Below, piece by piece: positions 1 to 8,520 of a DNA stretch of 64,000 nt. The translations under genes and the position numbers were made by a program. Below the pieces are notes generated by a model, which worked only from the letters and a program-made list of their open reading frames with translations, was not told the origin of the DNA and made no database searches. The number at the start of each line of letters is the position of its first letter. Positions within the stretch are counted from its first letter, which is position 1. Source of the stretch: Kluyveromyces lactis. Its lineage: Eukaryota; Ascomycota; Saccharomycetes; Saccharomycetales; Saccharomycetaceae. The stretch spans positions 1,054,001 through 1,118,000 of the forward strand of contig NC_006040.1 of NCBI RefSeq assembly GCF_000002515.2, in the 5' to 3' direction.

Positions 1-140
1 GAAGGGAATTGCCTAACAAGGGCGAATTATGTGCGGTACGACACTATATGGTTTGCTTATCCGGTTGGGAATCAACTATATTATCAATTATATTGGTAAC
101 TACTATTAAATATGATATACGGAGAGAAAGGGAGAACAGA

Positions 141-776
141 TTATTCTTCTGAAGTAGATGGCTCATCGTGATCGTCCTCTTCGTCCTCTTCGTCCTCTTC
201 GACAGCTTCGTCAGCTACACCATCGTCCAATTCGTTTGTTACACCCTTTTTGTGCTGTTTTAACCAAATCTCTTGCCATGCAATGATACGATCGACGTTT
301 TTGTCCATCTCTTCAGTTGTGTCACTTTGCAATTCAACAACAATCTCTTGAGCATAACTATCATGCGCATCCTGCAACACCACACCCATAATTTCTGCAT
401 CCATGTTCTCCTCAATCTTGGCATTGTGGTAGCCTCTCTTGTTTAATCTATCGTAAAGTATACCGTTGTCACATCTCAATACCACTACTAGATCTACTAA
501 TCTCTCTGGGAAAACATCATTGACGTGCCAGTCTATTATACATCCACCTTTCCTTAGCAAAGGCTCAAGTTCATCGAGTAACTTATCATCATCGACTATG
601 TTAGATTTACGCGCATCGTCGTACCCATCATAACAGTCATGTTCTTTAGCAAAATCGCTGATGTTGTAGTAAGTGTATTCTGGTAATCTTCTAGACAAAA
701 GCTCGCATGTGGTTGATTTCCCACACCCAGGTGTCCCACTCACAATGATATTAGGCTTGAATCGAACAGGTTCCAT
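141..776 (-). CDS. FAP7: Fap7-type adenylate kinase / ribosome assembly ATPase
   Basis: Nuclear adenylate kinase-like NTPase that, in yeast, binds uS11 and acts in late 20S pre-rRNA cleavage. The P-loop GTPGCGKST is at residues 14-22, a Walker-B-like IIDWH at about 80-84, followed by the conserved NDVFPERL stretch and the LVVVLRCDN segment, all as in S. cerevisiae Fap7. I placed the start at the inner Met (776) because MEPVRFKPNIIV aligns with the known N-terminus; an in-frame ATG at 842 would add 22 residues unlike the family. The protein is 211 residues against about 197. The extra length is a strongly acidic C-terminal tail encoded partly by a 9-bp tandem repeat. Divergent neighbour is CDC36, as in S. 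cerevisiae (YDL166C-YDL165W). Confidence 0.95.
   Translation of the reverse strand: MEPVRFKPNIIVSGTPGCGKSTTCELLSRRLPEYTYYNISDFAKEHDCYDGYDDARKSNIVDDDKLLDELEPLLRKGGCIIDWHVNDVFPERLVDLVVVLRCDNGILYDRLNKRGYHNAKIEENMDAEIMGVVLQDAHDSYAQEIVVELQSDTTEEMDKNVDRIIAWQEIWLKQHKKGVTNELDDGVADEAVEEDEEDEEDDHDEPSTSEE
170..199. repeat. 9-bp tandem repeat in the FAP7 acidic tail
   Basis: About three copies of TCGTCCTCT in tandem on the + strand. On the coding strand they give a Glu/Asp run in the Fap7 tail. Likely length-variable between strains; inference only. Confidence 0.7.
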
Positions 777-1116
777 CTTTCCAAACTTAGAAATTCTATT
801 GAAATCGATCAGCAGCGCTTTACTGATGATCTCTGCATCCAAAACCTTGTCAGAACTTATTCTTCGCTCTTTCTATATATCTGATCATCTCTGGCTTATT
901 ACGTTTTTTTCAGTATTTCATTCACTCAATGAAATGTTAAACAGTTGAACTTATGAAGATGAACAATCAGTCGAATTTAGAACAGTATTTAAAGCCTTCA
1001 AGCCACTAGATATACCATCTAAGTTTATCTGATTTGATCTTTTTTTTGTTTCTGATACACTCCAGTGAAAAGATTGAAGTGTGGGGCCATTAATAACGTG
1101 TTTTTGAACAGAAATA
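777..1116. promoter_or_regulatory. FAP7/CDC36 divergent promoter
   Basis: About 340 bp between two divergent start codons. It holds T-rich tracts (905-911, 1040-1047) and a perfect inverted repeat with 8-bp arms ATTTCATT/AATGAAAT and a 5-bp spacer at 915-935. I recognise no named factor site. Confidence 0.5.
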
Positions 1117-1671
1117 ATGGAGAAATACGGTTTGAAAGACCTTGTGCCGGTATTAAGGCATGACCCTACATACGATGCGAACATGACGCTTGGGATAGAT
1201 TTGAATTCATTATTGAATTCGCTAGATATAACCAAGGATACAAAATCGCATCATTGTCTGGATGCATTTGAGTCACCGTGGGTAGAAACGTCAAGGAGTG
1301 AAGTACAGCCGACGTTCTTTATACCTGAATCGTTCAAGAACATAAAGGGAATGCTTGGTACAGACCAAGTAGAGTTTACCAGTGTGAACAGGGATCAGCC
1401 ACGTATATCACTATTACAAGACGAGACTTTGTTTTATCTTTTCTACAAGCATCCAGGTTCTGTCATTCAAGAGTTGACGTATCTGGAATTGAGGAAACGT
1501 AACTGGAGATACCATAAAACGTTAAAAGTATGGTTAACGAAGGACCCAATGATGGAACCAGTAGTGGCACAGGATTCAATGAGTGAGCGTGGATCATATG
1601 TGTTCTTTGACCCTCAACGTTGGGAGAAATGCCAACGTGACTTTGTCCTACATTATAATGCCATCATGTAG
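1117..1671 (+). CDS. CDC36: Cdc36/Not2, CCR4-NOT complex subunit
   Basis: Scaffold subunit of the CCR4-NOT deadenylation and transcription complex, pairing with Not5 on the Not1 C-terminus. The 184-residue protein is close to the 191 of S. cerevisiae. The NOT-box occupies the C-terminal half, with the typical segments DETLFYLFYKHPG, LRKRNWRYHKTLKVWL and SYVFFDPQRWEK at about residues 105-175. The N-terminal half has the short IPESFKNIKGML motif. No truncation is visible. Synteny with FAP7 (YDL166C-YDL165W) supports the call. Confidence 0.95.
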   Translation: MEKYGLKDLVPVLRHDPTYDANMTLGIDLNSLLNSLDITKDTKSHHCLDAFESPWVETSRSEVQPTFFIPESFKNIKGMLGTDQVEFTSVNRDQPRISLLQDETLFYLFYKHPGSVIQELTYLELRKRNWRYHKTLKVWLTKDPMMEPVVAQDSMSERGSYVFFDPQRWEKCQRDFVLHYNAIM

Positions 1672-1877
1672 ATAAGATTAAATAGTACAACTACGTAACC
1701 GGTTTTAGATAATGAAAACCACTTAATTATTATTGGTGAGTAAATATTTACATGTTATAAAGAGATTGTGGTTTATTAGAAGCGGTTTTACCAAGGCGGG
1801 GAATCCAGGTTTAACGAAATAAAAATATAATAAGTGAGACTTTGTACAGGAGTGCTTTAATCTCCTCTTCTCTGCAT

Positions 1878-3134
1878 TCACAATTCAATAGCATGGTATC
1901 TCTTACCTCTGAAACCAGCGATGTACATATTGAATTGATATACTTCGTGAGGGTTGGTATCGTTCAATTCCCATTTAGTACTTCCAAAGACATTTGGCAC
2001 AGGTTCCATCAACATATCGAGTTCAGATCCATACTTGTCCTGAACAATGCTTATATCTCTTAATAAATCTTCTTTTGAGAATCCAGTGGTGAACACAGCA
2101 CATTTAGTTTGCATTAAAGCCTTCATTGTGTCACCCATCCAATATTCCTCAGTCTCTGGAGCAGCGAACCCTGGGTGGAAACAGAAGAACACATCGTTAT
2201 ACGGATCATATGGGAAGAAATCTTGTGCTTCATGGAACACATGGAAGAAATCTGTATGGTAGAACAGTTGCATCTTTTCATCGATTCTCTTGACAATGGT
2301 CTCCGTGGAAGATTGTACGTAAGATCTCTTTTCTCTATCGTAGAAGGATTCAGGCCCAACGAAGTGCAACTCTATGCTTGTATCTGGAATCAAATATTGT
2401 AATTGTTTCCAAACGTGACCCGGTAGCTGTGCTTCGGCACGAGTTCCAAGAATAAATATTCTGATAGGTGTATCCTGACCAGCTCTAAATCTACCAGATT
2501 GTTCTGGGTACAACGTGTAACGTAGAGCAGCTAACGACTTCAAACCTTCCAAAGTTATGGGACCCTTAGGGTTCAAAGAGTACGGAGAGTACTGGTGTAG
2601 CACAGATCCAATCGTGATTGGATAACTCAACATCTTCGTTACTGCAGCTAGCTGAAACTCTGTATCCATAGAATAAAACGAACGCGTGTAAAAGAACAAA
2701 TCCCAGTTGCTCATGTTAACCATCCTATCATAGTCTTGGTCTTGTGGGAAATCAAACTCGGGAAATGGCCTACCCGATCTAAGATCATGCTCGTATATGT
2801 TAACTTTCTTCAATAACTCATATCTCTTGCTCTTATGGTACTCCGTGTCCTTTTCCCAGGCCTCTCTTGAATGGTGAGTGGGAATCCCTGATAGTGGGCA
2901 TGTGAACTGGATATCCTTATGCGTCACTGGACATGTTGCCATGGCCTTAATCCTTGCTGCACGCTCGCGCAAATCGGGCGAAGGAGATTGGTCCCATGGA
3001 TGGAACCTATTCTCTGGGGTAGGATCGTCCGGCGAAGCCGGAGGATCCAACCCCAAAGCATTACGAACGAACCCCATAATGGGACGAGTCATGGGCTTAG
3101 CCCGGTAAACCACTGGTGTTCTCGAAGCAAGCAT
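1878..3134 (-). CDS. MSS51: Mss51, COX1 translational activator
   Basis: Mitochondrial inner-membrane-associated protein that activates translation of COX1 mRNA and binds newly made Cox1. The 418 residues (436 in S. cerevisiae) include two Cys-Pro heme-regulatory motifs, C68-P69 and C79-P80, in the stretch CPVTHKDIQFTCPLSG, a hallmark of the family. The rest matches the Mss51 core (DPYNDVFFCFHPGFAAPE near residues 335-352). The N-terminus MLASRTPVVYRAKPMTR is Arg/Lys-rich without acidic residues, consistent with a mitochondrial presequence. It is divergent to COX24, another COX1-expression gene, and this pair is conserved as YLR203C-YLR204W. Confidence 0.95.
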   Translation of the reverse strand: MLASRTPVVYRAKPMTRPIMGFVRNALGLDPPASPDDPTPENRFHPWDQSPSPDLRERAARIKAMATCPVTHKDIQFTCPLSGIPTHHSREAWEKDTEYHKSKRYELLKKVNIYEHDLRSGRPFPEFDFPQDQDYDRMVNMSNWDLFFYTRSFYSMDTEFQLAAVTKMLSYPITIGSVLHQYSPYSLNPKGPITLEGLKSLAALRYTLYPEQSGRFRAGQDTPIRIFILGTRAEAQLPGHVWKQLQYLIPDTSIELHFVGPESFYDREKRSYVQSSTETIVKRIDEKMQLFYHTDFFHVFHEAQDFFPYDPYNDVFFCFHPGFAAPETEEYWMGDTMKALMQTKCAVFTTGFSKEDLLRDISIVQDKYGSELDMLMEPVPNVFGSTKWELNDTNPHEVYQFNMYIAGFRGKRYHAIEL

Positions 3135-3403
3135 CGTTATTCCCTTAGAATCAAACCAAAAAGAAATGAAAGAAAAAACTGATTAAACCAGAAAACAAAG
3201 GCGCAAAGATAGCTTAAACCTCTAGTACACTTCGCCTACTAAAATCTGATATCCGATACCTGATATATGATGTACTATTAACCAAAGAACACCGATTGTA
3301 CCTTCTGAACTGCATCCACATCTCATGTCTCATCATATCAGTTCATATGATATTCGGTTTTCCAATCTTTAAACATCATCACCAATTGAAAAATTTCATG
3401 AGG

Positions 3404-3410
3404 TTACCCG
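3404..3410 (+). promoter_or_regulatory. Reb1-type site between MSS51 and COX24
   Basis: TTACCCG matches the yeast Reb1 core. It lies in the 465-bp divergent promoter of MSS51 and COX24, flanked by AAAAATTT-type tracts at 3390 and 3431. A TATA-like element TATATAAG precedes COX24 at about 3497. Function is inferred from the motif only. Confidence 0.55.
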
Positions 3411-3599
3411 GGCACTATCCATAAGGCCCAAAATTTTTCAGTCTTCAACATGAGAAGACTGATACAGACCTTGAAGAGTAAGAGGTGTGAGACTAATATA
3501 TAAGAGGGTTAGCGAGTCTCTACCTGTGTGAAGGTACTGTTTTCAGGGAACCTTGTTTATCAAGACAATTACAACTCGAGGAGAGTGTGGCAAACGGAC

Positions 3600-3944
3600 A
3601 TGTTGAGAAGCATAACGACAAGACTAACGAGTCCCATTTCGGGTTCGTTGAGATGTCTGAGTGTTGCATGCTGCAACACTCAGATGGCAGTGCCAATGGG
3701 CATGCCAATGGGCATGCCCATTGGTATGACTGCTGGCATTCCAACTGGGTCTCTAGGACTCCCAGTACAGGAAAATAATCATATGACTGAGCCTATCGTC
3801 AGTATCACGGATCTAATCAAGAAACAAGAAGAGTACAGAATGGACAGTGTGATGAGGAAAAGGAGGACCAAGATGAAGAAGCATAAGCTTAGAAAGAGAA
3901 GAAAGAGACAAAAGGCCGAGAAGAGAAAGCAGAGCCAGGGATGA
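3600..3944 (+). CDS. COX24: Cox24/Qri5, mitoribosomal mS38-type protein
   Basis: Mitochondrial protein needed for COX1 mRNA processing and translation, a member of the AURKAIP1/mS38 family of the mitoribosome small subunit. The diagnostic C-terminus is a basic helix rich in RKRRTKMKKHKLRKRRKRQK, preceded by PIVSITDLIKKQEEYR. I chose the ATG at 3600 (114 residues; S. cerevisiae about 111) because MLRSITTRLTSPISGSLR is a good mitochondrial presequence and because the other in-frame ATG at 3528 lies only about 25 bp from the TATA-like element. The central MGMPMGMPIGM stretch is encoded by a dense set of palindromes (separate entry). Between MSS51 and HMX1 as in YLR203C-205C. Confidence 0.9.
   Translation: MLRSITTRLTSPISGSLRCLSVACCNTQMAVPMGMPMGMPIGMTAGIPTGSLGLPVQENNHMTEPIVSITDLIKKQEEYRMDSVMRKRRTKMKKHKLRKRRKRQKAEKRKQSQG
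3656..3728. repeat. Array of perfect palindromes inside COX24
   Basis: Three abutting inverted repeats in the coding sequence. First, 3656-3684: 13-bp perfect arms TCTGAGTGTTGCA/TGCAACACTCAGA with a 3-nt loop TGC. Second, 3685-3695: TGGCA-G-TGCCA. Third, 3701-3728: a perfect 20-bp palindrome CCAATGGGCATGCCCATTGG at 3705-3724, extended by three more pairs after one mismatch. A 12-bp unit TGCCAATGGGCA is also directly repeated at 3691-3702 and 3703-3714. Confidence 0.9.
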
Positions 3945-4157
3945 TCACATCTCCCTTTCTCCGGGCAATCCATCATGTATATATATACGTTACAAGATTT
4001 ATAATCTGTAAATATCATCTAATCCAGACCATAATGAAATACAAGAAAAACATCTTTTTTAAGCCAGCTTATATTAAGTGTGTATGTTATGTAGGTGTGT
4101 GCGTGTACGTGTGTTTATTTAGAATGTTATAATGCTTCCAGAGCCTATTTTTTTGTC

Positions 4158-5096
4158 TCAAATTAGACGACGAAGAATGGTATACACGAATACCATATTG
4201 AAGACGATCAATGCAAAAACGATGAGTTTTTTCACCTCTGGTGTCAACTTTTCAGAGTACTTCCATTCCTCTGACAGGAACGAGATCAGCTTGTATGAGA
4301 ACTTACCCATCAACTCAGCTCTGTTAATTTCACCAATTTCAGCAACGACTTCCATGTTCCTTTGGAAAATCGTCTGCGACACCTCGATAATACGTAGCTT
4401 CTCAGCCTCGGTCAATTCAGTCCTCGTAGCAAGCTCGTACCCCTTCTTGTATTGCCAACGTAGTCTGTTCTCGTCATCCACACCTTCTTCACTGAAAGTG
4501 AAGAAATTTGTCGCTCTTCTCACCAATTCCTTAGGTGACAAATGTCCGAATTTGGGGAAAAGACCAATGTGACGGTACAAATTCGACTTCATGACCCTAC
4601 CACCAGCGAAAAGTGCCAAATATAGCACATGGCAGTACGCAAGAATCGTATGAGGCTCCTTCTGTACGTTGGAATGGATCTCATCGACAAACTCTTGCAA
4701 CTTGGCAGGTAACTGGAACCCATCCAAGAACTCTTGCAACTGCTCGCTGCCTGGATACTCATCGTTGTACAAGACTTGCAAATCCAACACTAGCTTATCA
4801 GAACGACGGAACTCCTCGCACCAGAACTGCTGCAAGATCCCTTTCACCTTTTCGTCCTGTACCGTTACTGGATGTTCCAGCAAACGGTCGATTTCTTGTT
4901 CAATGGCATGGAATACGTAATAGTAGGCAACGATACCTTGTCTGTATATGAACCCGTGTCTCATGGCAAAGGCCATCTTCATACTCATATAAGCATTGAT
5001 CTTATTGTGCATATCACGGGTTTGGAAATTAATTCTGTTGGCTAAAGCACCAACATCTGTAGGCGATGGAATTGTAGTAGCGTGTTCAACTGACAT
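4158..5096 (-). CDS. HMX1: Heme oxygenase Hmx1, tail-anchored
   Basis: ER-membrane heme oxygenase that opens heme to biliverdin, releasing iron and CO; in yeast it serves iron recycling in low iron. The 312 residues (317 in S. cerevisiae) contain the N-terminal helix ANRINFQTRDMHNKI with His30 as the likely proximal heme ligand, then the family segment RHGFIYRQGIVAYYYVFHAIEQEIDRLL, and a C-terminal hydrophobic tail (about 290-308, LIVFALIVFNMVFVYTI) acting as membrane anchor. Orthologue of YLR205C by position next to COX24. The promoter carries Aft-type iron-response cores (separate entry). Confidence 0.95.
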   Translation of the reverse strand: MSVEHATTIPSPTDVGALANRINFQTRDMHNKINAYMSMKMAFAMRHGFIYRQGIVAYYYVFHAIEQEIDRLLEHPVTVQDEKVKGILQQFWCEEFRRSDKLVLDLQVLYNDEYPGSEQLQEFLDGFQLPAKLQEFVDEIHSNVQKEPHTILAYCHVLYLALFAGGRVMKSNLYRHIGLFPKFGHLSPKELVRRATNFFTFSEEGVDDENRLRWQYKKGYELATRTELTEAEKLRIIEVSQTIFQRNMEVVAEIGEINRAELMGKFSYKLISFLSEEWKYSEKLTPEVKKLIVFALIVFNMVFVYTILRRLI

Positions 5097-5516
5097 CTTG
5101 ATATTTGATAATGTTGGTTGTTTAATTGCTAGATTCGACTCTATTAAGATAATACACAGTGTAAGATATGAGAGAGATAATCCACCAAATTAACTACCTT
5201 GTACAATCAGTTCCCACCCATTATATATAAAACTGCTGTTTCCAAACGGAGTGAGCCAAGACATCGACACCTTATTTTAAGTATCGTTTCGGGCGTTCGA
5301 GACACCTCACTTGCAGACCCTTGGCACCGATAAAGCCCGGTGGGTCACGTGCACACTGTCCGCACCGCACCGAGCATTTTCGGGTGTGGCAAACACGGTG
5401 CGAAAAATGGGTTTCCAGCACAGCCGTTTCTGGAAGAAGGCCAGACCAAGACTCATCTTTGATCATACATCCACATATCCAGGTCTCCTGTGCCTTAGGC
5501 TGCCACTAGGTTCCAT

Positions 5517-5534
5517 ACGCACCCAGTTGCACCC
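5517..5534 (+). promoter_or_regulatory. Candidate Aft iron-regulon sites upstream of HMX1
   Basis: Two CACCC cores occur 10 bp apart: CGCACCC at 5518-5524 and TGCACCC at 5528-5534. TGCACCC is the classical Aft1 element of S. cerevisiae, where HMX1 is an Aft1 target. They lie about 430 bp upstream of the HMX1 start; a third core, CACACCCG on the minus strand, lies near 5382. The 587-bp gap also holds the 3' flank of CDC9. Motif match only. Confidence 0.45.
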
Positions 5535-5604
5535 CTGGTTTCCGGTCAGGAACACCCAGGACGATGATCATCTTGTACTTGACAGTCAGTAGTTAGATTC
5601 AGTC

Positions 5605-5627
5605 CATGTAGTCTGTTGGACTACATG
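5605..5627. terminator. Stem-loop in the CDC9 3' flank
   Basis: Perfect 9-bp arms CATGTAGTC/GACTACATG around a 5-nt loop, 57 bp past the CDC9 stop codon on the minus strand. It would lie in the 3' UTR and could affect 3'-end formation or mRNA stability. Role is inference. Confidence 0.4.
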
Positions 5628-5683
5628 AAAATTGGAGTAAACTAGGTGTGTGTATATTGTATGTATGTTTACGTCGGGTATCC

Positions 5684-7786
5684 CTATTTCATATGGGCCT
5701 GTGACTCGTAAAACTCTATCACTTGATCGGATGAGGTTGCGTCAGTGACATTTTTATCGTCTCTTATTCTTACGAACCTGGGAAAGCGTAGCGATATTCC
5801 CTTACCGAAGGCTTCAAAACCGGCTTTGTACACCGGTGAAAGCGAGAGATCCGCAGTCAGGACCTCGAACAACATGCTGGGTTCAAACCATACATCTGCT
5901 GGGGCAGATGAATCGTATATCACGTTTGTGCTCGGGTGTTCTACTGTGGTGTCCTTCAATTTGGTATACAAATCTTGTAACATCTCATCGCTGAAGCCTG
6001 TTCCTATCTTGCAACATGTTTCGAATTCCTCTGAATCCAAGTTGTAGCAGCCCAAGAGGAATCCACCGTAGGTGCCTGTTCTTTTCCCGCGTCCATAGTA
6101 GGCTCCAAGGACCACTAGGTCTAGGGAGTCCCCGACACCTTCCAAGTAATCCTTCTTCAATTTTAACCAGTTTCTCGATCTCTTACTGGGTTCGTAATGG
6201 GACTCCTCTCCTTCTAACATCTTGACCATGAGGCCCTCGCATGAGTCTTTCACGGATTGGTCTAGATACTTCTGTAGTTCATCGAAATTAGTGGTTGTTA
6301 GTTCGTTCGCAAAATCGAATTGACCTTGGGTTCCGTTGAACGTGTCTAGTAATATCTGACGTCTTTCATGGAACGACTTGTTAATCAAGGGTTCGTCGTT
6401 TAGACATAGTATATCGAAAGCATAAAGACATACACGTACCTTCACGTCTTTCAATTCTACTCCCTTACGCTTCCTTGTACTTAGTACTTGGAATGGAAGA
6501 ATCTTGCCCTGTTCTTGATCCCACGCGACCGCTTCGCTATCTACAATGAACGATTTCGTGGCGCCCAAATCTTTAACATAATGCTTTACATCGATCTCGG
6601 GGTACCTTTCTGTCATGTCTTCTCCGTTACGTGAATAAATCTTCATAGATCCATCCCTACACAAATGCACTTGTGCTCTTTCACCGTCATATTTGTACTC
6701 ACAGGTAAACTTAGTGCCCTGGAACCTGTCCAACACCTCGCTGATTGATTTTGTGGGTTTCGCAAGCATCGGTTGTAAGGGAATCCCCGGCCTCAATTTG
6801 ATATGTTGGTTCAAATTCATGATTCCGTACTGTAACGCAACATTGATGATCATTTCGTAGTTGGGAACTTGACAGAATGCATCACGGATCAATGACTCTG
6901 CTTGTTCGACCATCTCCGTGCTCGGCTCTTGCCCGTTATGCTCATGGGTTAGAATTGCCTTACTGACTGATATCAAGACAGTTTTCTCTGCCAATCCGAT
7001 TCTAAGCTTGGATTCGAGTGACCTGATCAAGAATTTGGCCTCGTAACCTTTGCACGCAGTTAACATCTTCTTGATCAACGACCCTTTCCTAGATTGAGAG
7101 TCCTTACCGTTCGATTTAGCAATCGATACCAAATTGTTGAATACTTCCCCCACTGTTAAGGGTTTTGGTTTAAACATTGTAGGTTGTACGTTTCTTGCTT
7201 GCATCGCGATTTCTCCCAAATCACCAATCTCACGGTACTTGTTTCTGATCTGTTGTATCGACTTCCCACATGCCTCACTGATGGTCTTGATCAATAACGA
7301 TTCACCCAACCCTAATTCGAGTCCCGGTTCATAATCGGGCCCTAATTTATGGATGAAAAGGTAAGTAATCGGAACTAATGATTCAGGATCCCTTTCTAAT
7401 ACAGAATATAGAAATTTGGAACAGATAGCAGTGATTGCTAGTCTAGATGAGGTAACTTCAATGGCCTGGAAAGTATCACATAGCTCAGCAAATGGGATAT
7501 TGGAATGGAATTTAAGCTTGCTAGGAACAGGAGTAAGAGTTTCTCCTCTACTCTTTGGCGGAGTGATATTAGATAACGATGATTCCGACTTCACTGGAGG
7601 AGCCGCCGCAGTTTCATCAGGCATGGCTGAATCACCTTCCTCATCGACCTTTTGTTTCTTATTTGGTCGCAAAAACCCATCTAAAGTCAATTGCTTACTA
7701 CGTTTCGTCGACATTTGCTGCGATGGTACTTTAAACGTAACTGGTCTCTGAACTATCCAATTTCTAATTATCGGAAGTCGAAACAT
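5684..7786 (-). CDS. CDC9: DNA ligase I (ATP-dependent)
   Basis: Joins Okazaki fragments and seals repair nicks. The adenylated lysine is K365 in EYKYDGER; downstream are YSRNGEDMT, the IVDSEAVAW stretch, EGLMVKML and WLKLKKDY (nucleotidyltransferase motifs III-V), then an OB-fold. Two starts are likely used. From Met1, MFRLPIIRNWIVQRPVTFKVP is a good mitochondrial presequence; from Met25, the product begins MSTKRSKQLTLDGFL, which carries a PCNA-binding PIP box (Q32, L35, F38). Dual nuclear/mitochondrial targeting by alternative starts is known for S. cerevisiae Cdc9. Length is 700 residues against 755. Only a degenerate TCGCGTAA, no clear ACGCGT box, is seen upstream. Confidence 0.96.
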   Translation of the reverse strand: MFRLPIIRNWIVQRPVTFKVPSQQMSTKRSKQLTLDGFLRPNKKQKVDEEGDSAMPDETAAAPPVKSESSLSNITPPKSRGETLTPVPSKLKFHSNIPFAELCDTFQAIEVTSSRLAITAICSKFLYSVLERDPESLVPITYLFIHKLGPDYEPGLELGLGESLLIKTISEACGKSIQQIRNKYREIGDLGEIAMQARNVQPTMFKPKPLTVGEVFNNLVSIAKSNGKDSQSRKGSLIKKMLTACKGYEAKFLIRSLESKLRIGLAEKTVLISVSKAILTHEHNGQEPSTEMVEQAESLIRDAFCQVPNYEMIINVALQYGIMNLNQHIKLRPGIPLQPMLAKPTKSISEVLDRFQGTKFTCEYKYDGERAQVHLCRDGSMKIYSRNGEDMTERYPEIDVKHYVKDLGATKSFIVDSEAVAWDQEQGKILPFQVLSTRKRKGVELKDVKVRVCLYAFDILCLNDEPLINKSFHERRQILLDTFNGTQGQFDFANELTTTNFDELQKYLDQSVKDSCEGLMVKMLEGEESHYEPSKRSRNWLKLKKDYLEGVGDSLDLVVLGAYYGRGKRTGTYGGFLLGCYNLDSEEFETCCKIGTGFSDEMLQDLYTKLKDTTVEHPSTNVIYDSSAPADVWFEPSMLFEVLTADLSLSPVYKAGFEAFGKGISLRFPRFVRIRDDKNVTDATSSDQVIEFYESQAHMK

Positions 7787-8520
7787 ACAGTAGATATGTT
7801 AACTTCTCTCTCCAATCCTTGTTTGCTTTTCTGATGATGTTCTAATTGGAATAATCTTCAAGTCGCGTAAATGTTAAGACTTCAAAAATTTATACATCGT
7901 ACTAATACACGGGAAGTATCACAGGGCATCACCACCCTAACCTCAAGTCAGAGTCACAATAACTTACTTGCTATTGAAACAATAAAAGTTTACTTAAGTT
8001 AGATGGACCGCTACTATTGCCTATTTACAAATACAATGAAGCAAGATATTAAGTAAAAGAGTATTAAAATGTACATTTCAAACCGCATAGCCAAATCACA
8101 GAGACGAAGATCAGACACGACATAAAAGGCCGAAACAAATGAGAGCCCCATACAGCTCATCTCTGAAAAGACAGAGATAGTTCTTCTATGACTACCGCGA
8201 GCACGTTAACAGGAAAACTTGGCAGATTGACCTGTTTGTCACAACCATAGAAGAAAAGGTAGTGCCGTGACTCTGGGTGTCAATAAATTAAAAACATTGT
8301 TGGCCTTTTAAGCATGTAAATGCATCTATGAATAAAATAAAGTCTATCTCAACTGCTAATCTTAATAGAGTGATGACTAGTGGTTCATGTCGGATGGATT
8401 AAGCTGAAATTTTGTATTTATATAGTACTGATTTTGAGTCAGGGTAACACTCCAGTATCCAATTCATTAGGGCTGGCACTGCTATACATATTATCGAGAG
8501 GAATAGGTTGCTTCGCTATC
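7787..8520. other. Gap between CDC9 start and the next gene's 3' end
   Basis: 734 bp containing the CDC9 promoter and the 3' flank of the gene at 8521. AT-rich with no convincing reading frame. GTGATGA (8371) and CTGA (8438) are spaced like boxes C and D of a snoRNA, but no terminal stem is visible, so I do not call one. Confidence 0.4.

Noticed and set aside
5272-5592. Open frames in the HMX1-CDC9 gap on both strands
   Set aside because: They lie in a locally GC-richer promoter region, overlap each other and have no recognisable domain or yeast codon character.
8371-8441. Box C/D snoRNA-like spacing (GTGATGA ... CTGA)
   Set aside because: No terminal stem next to the boxes and no rRNA complementarity I could identify; short boxes occur often by chance.
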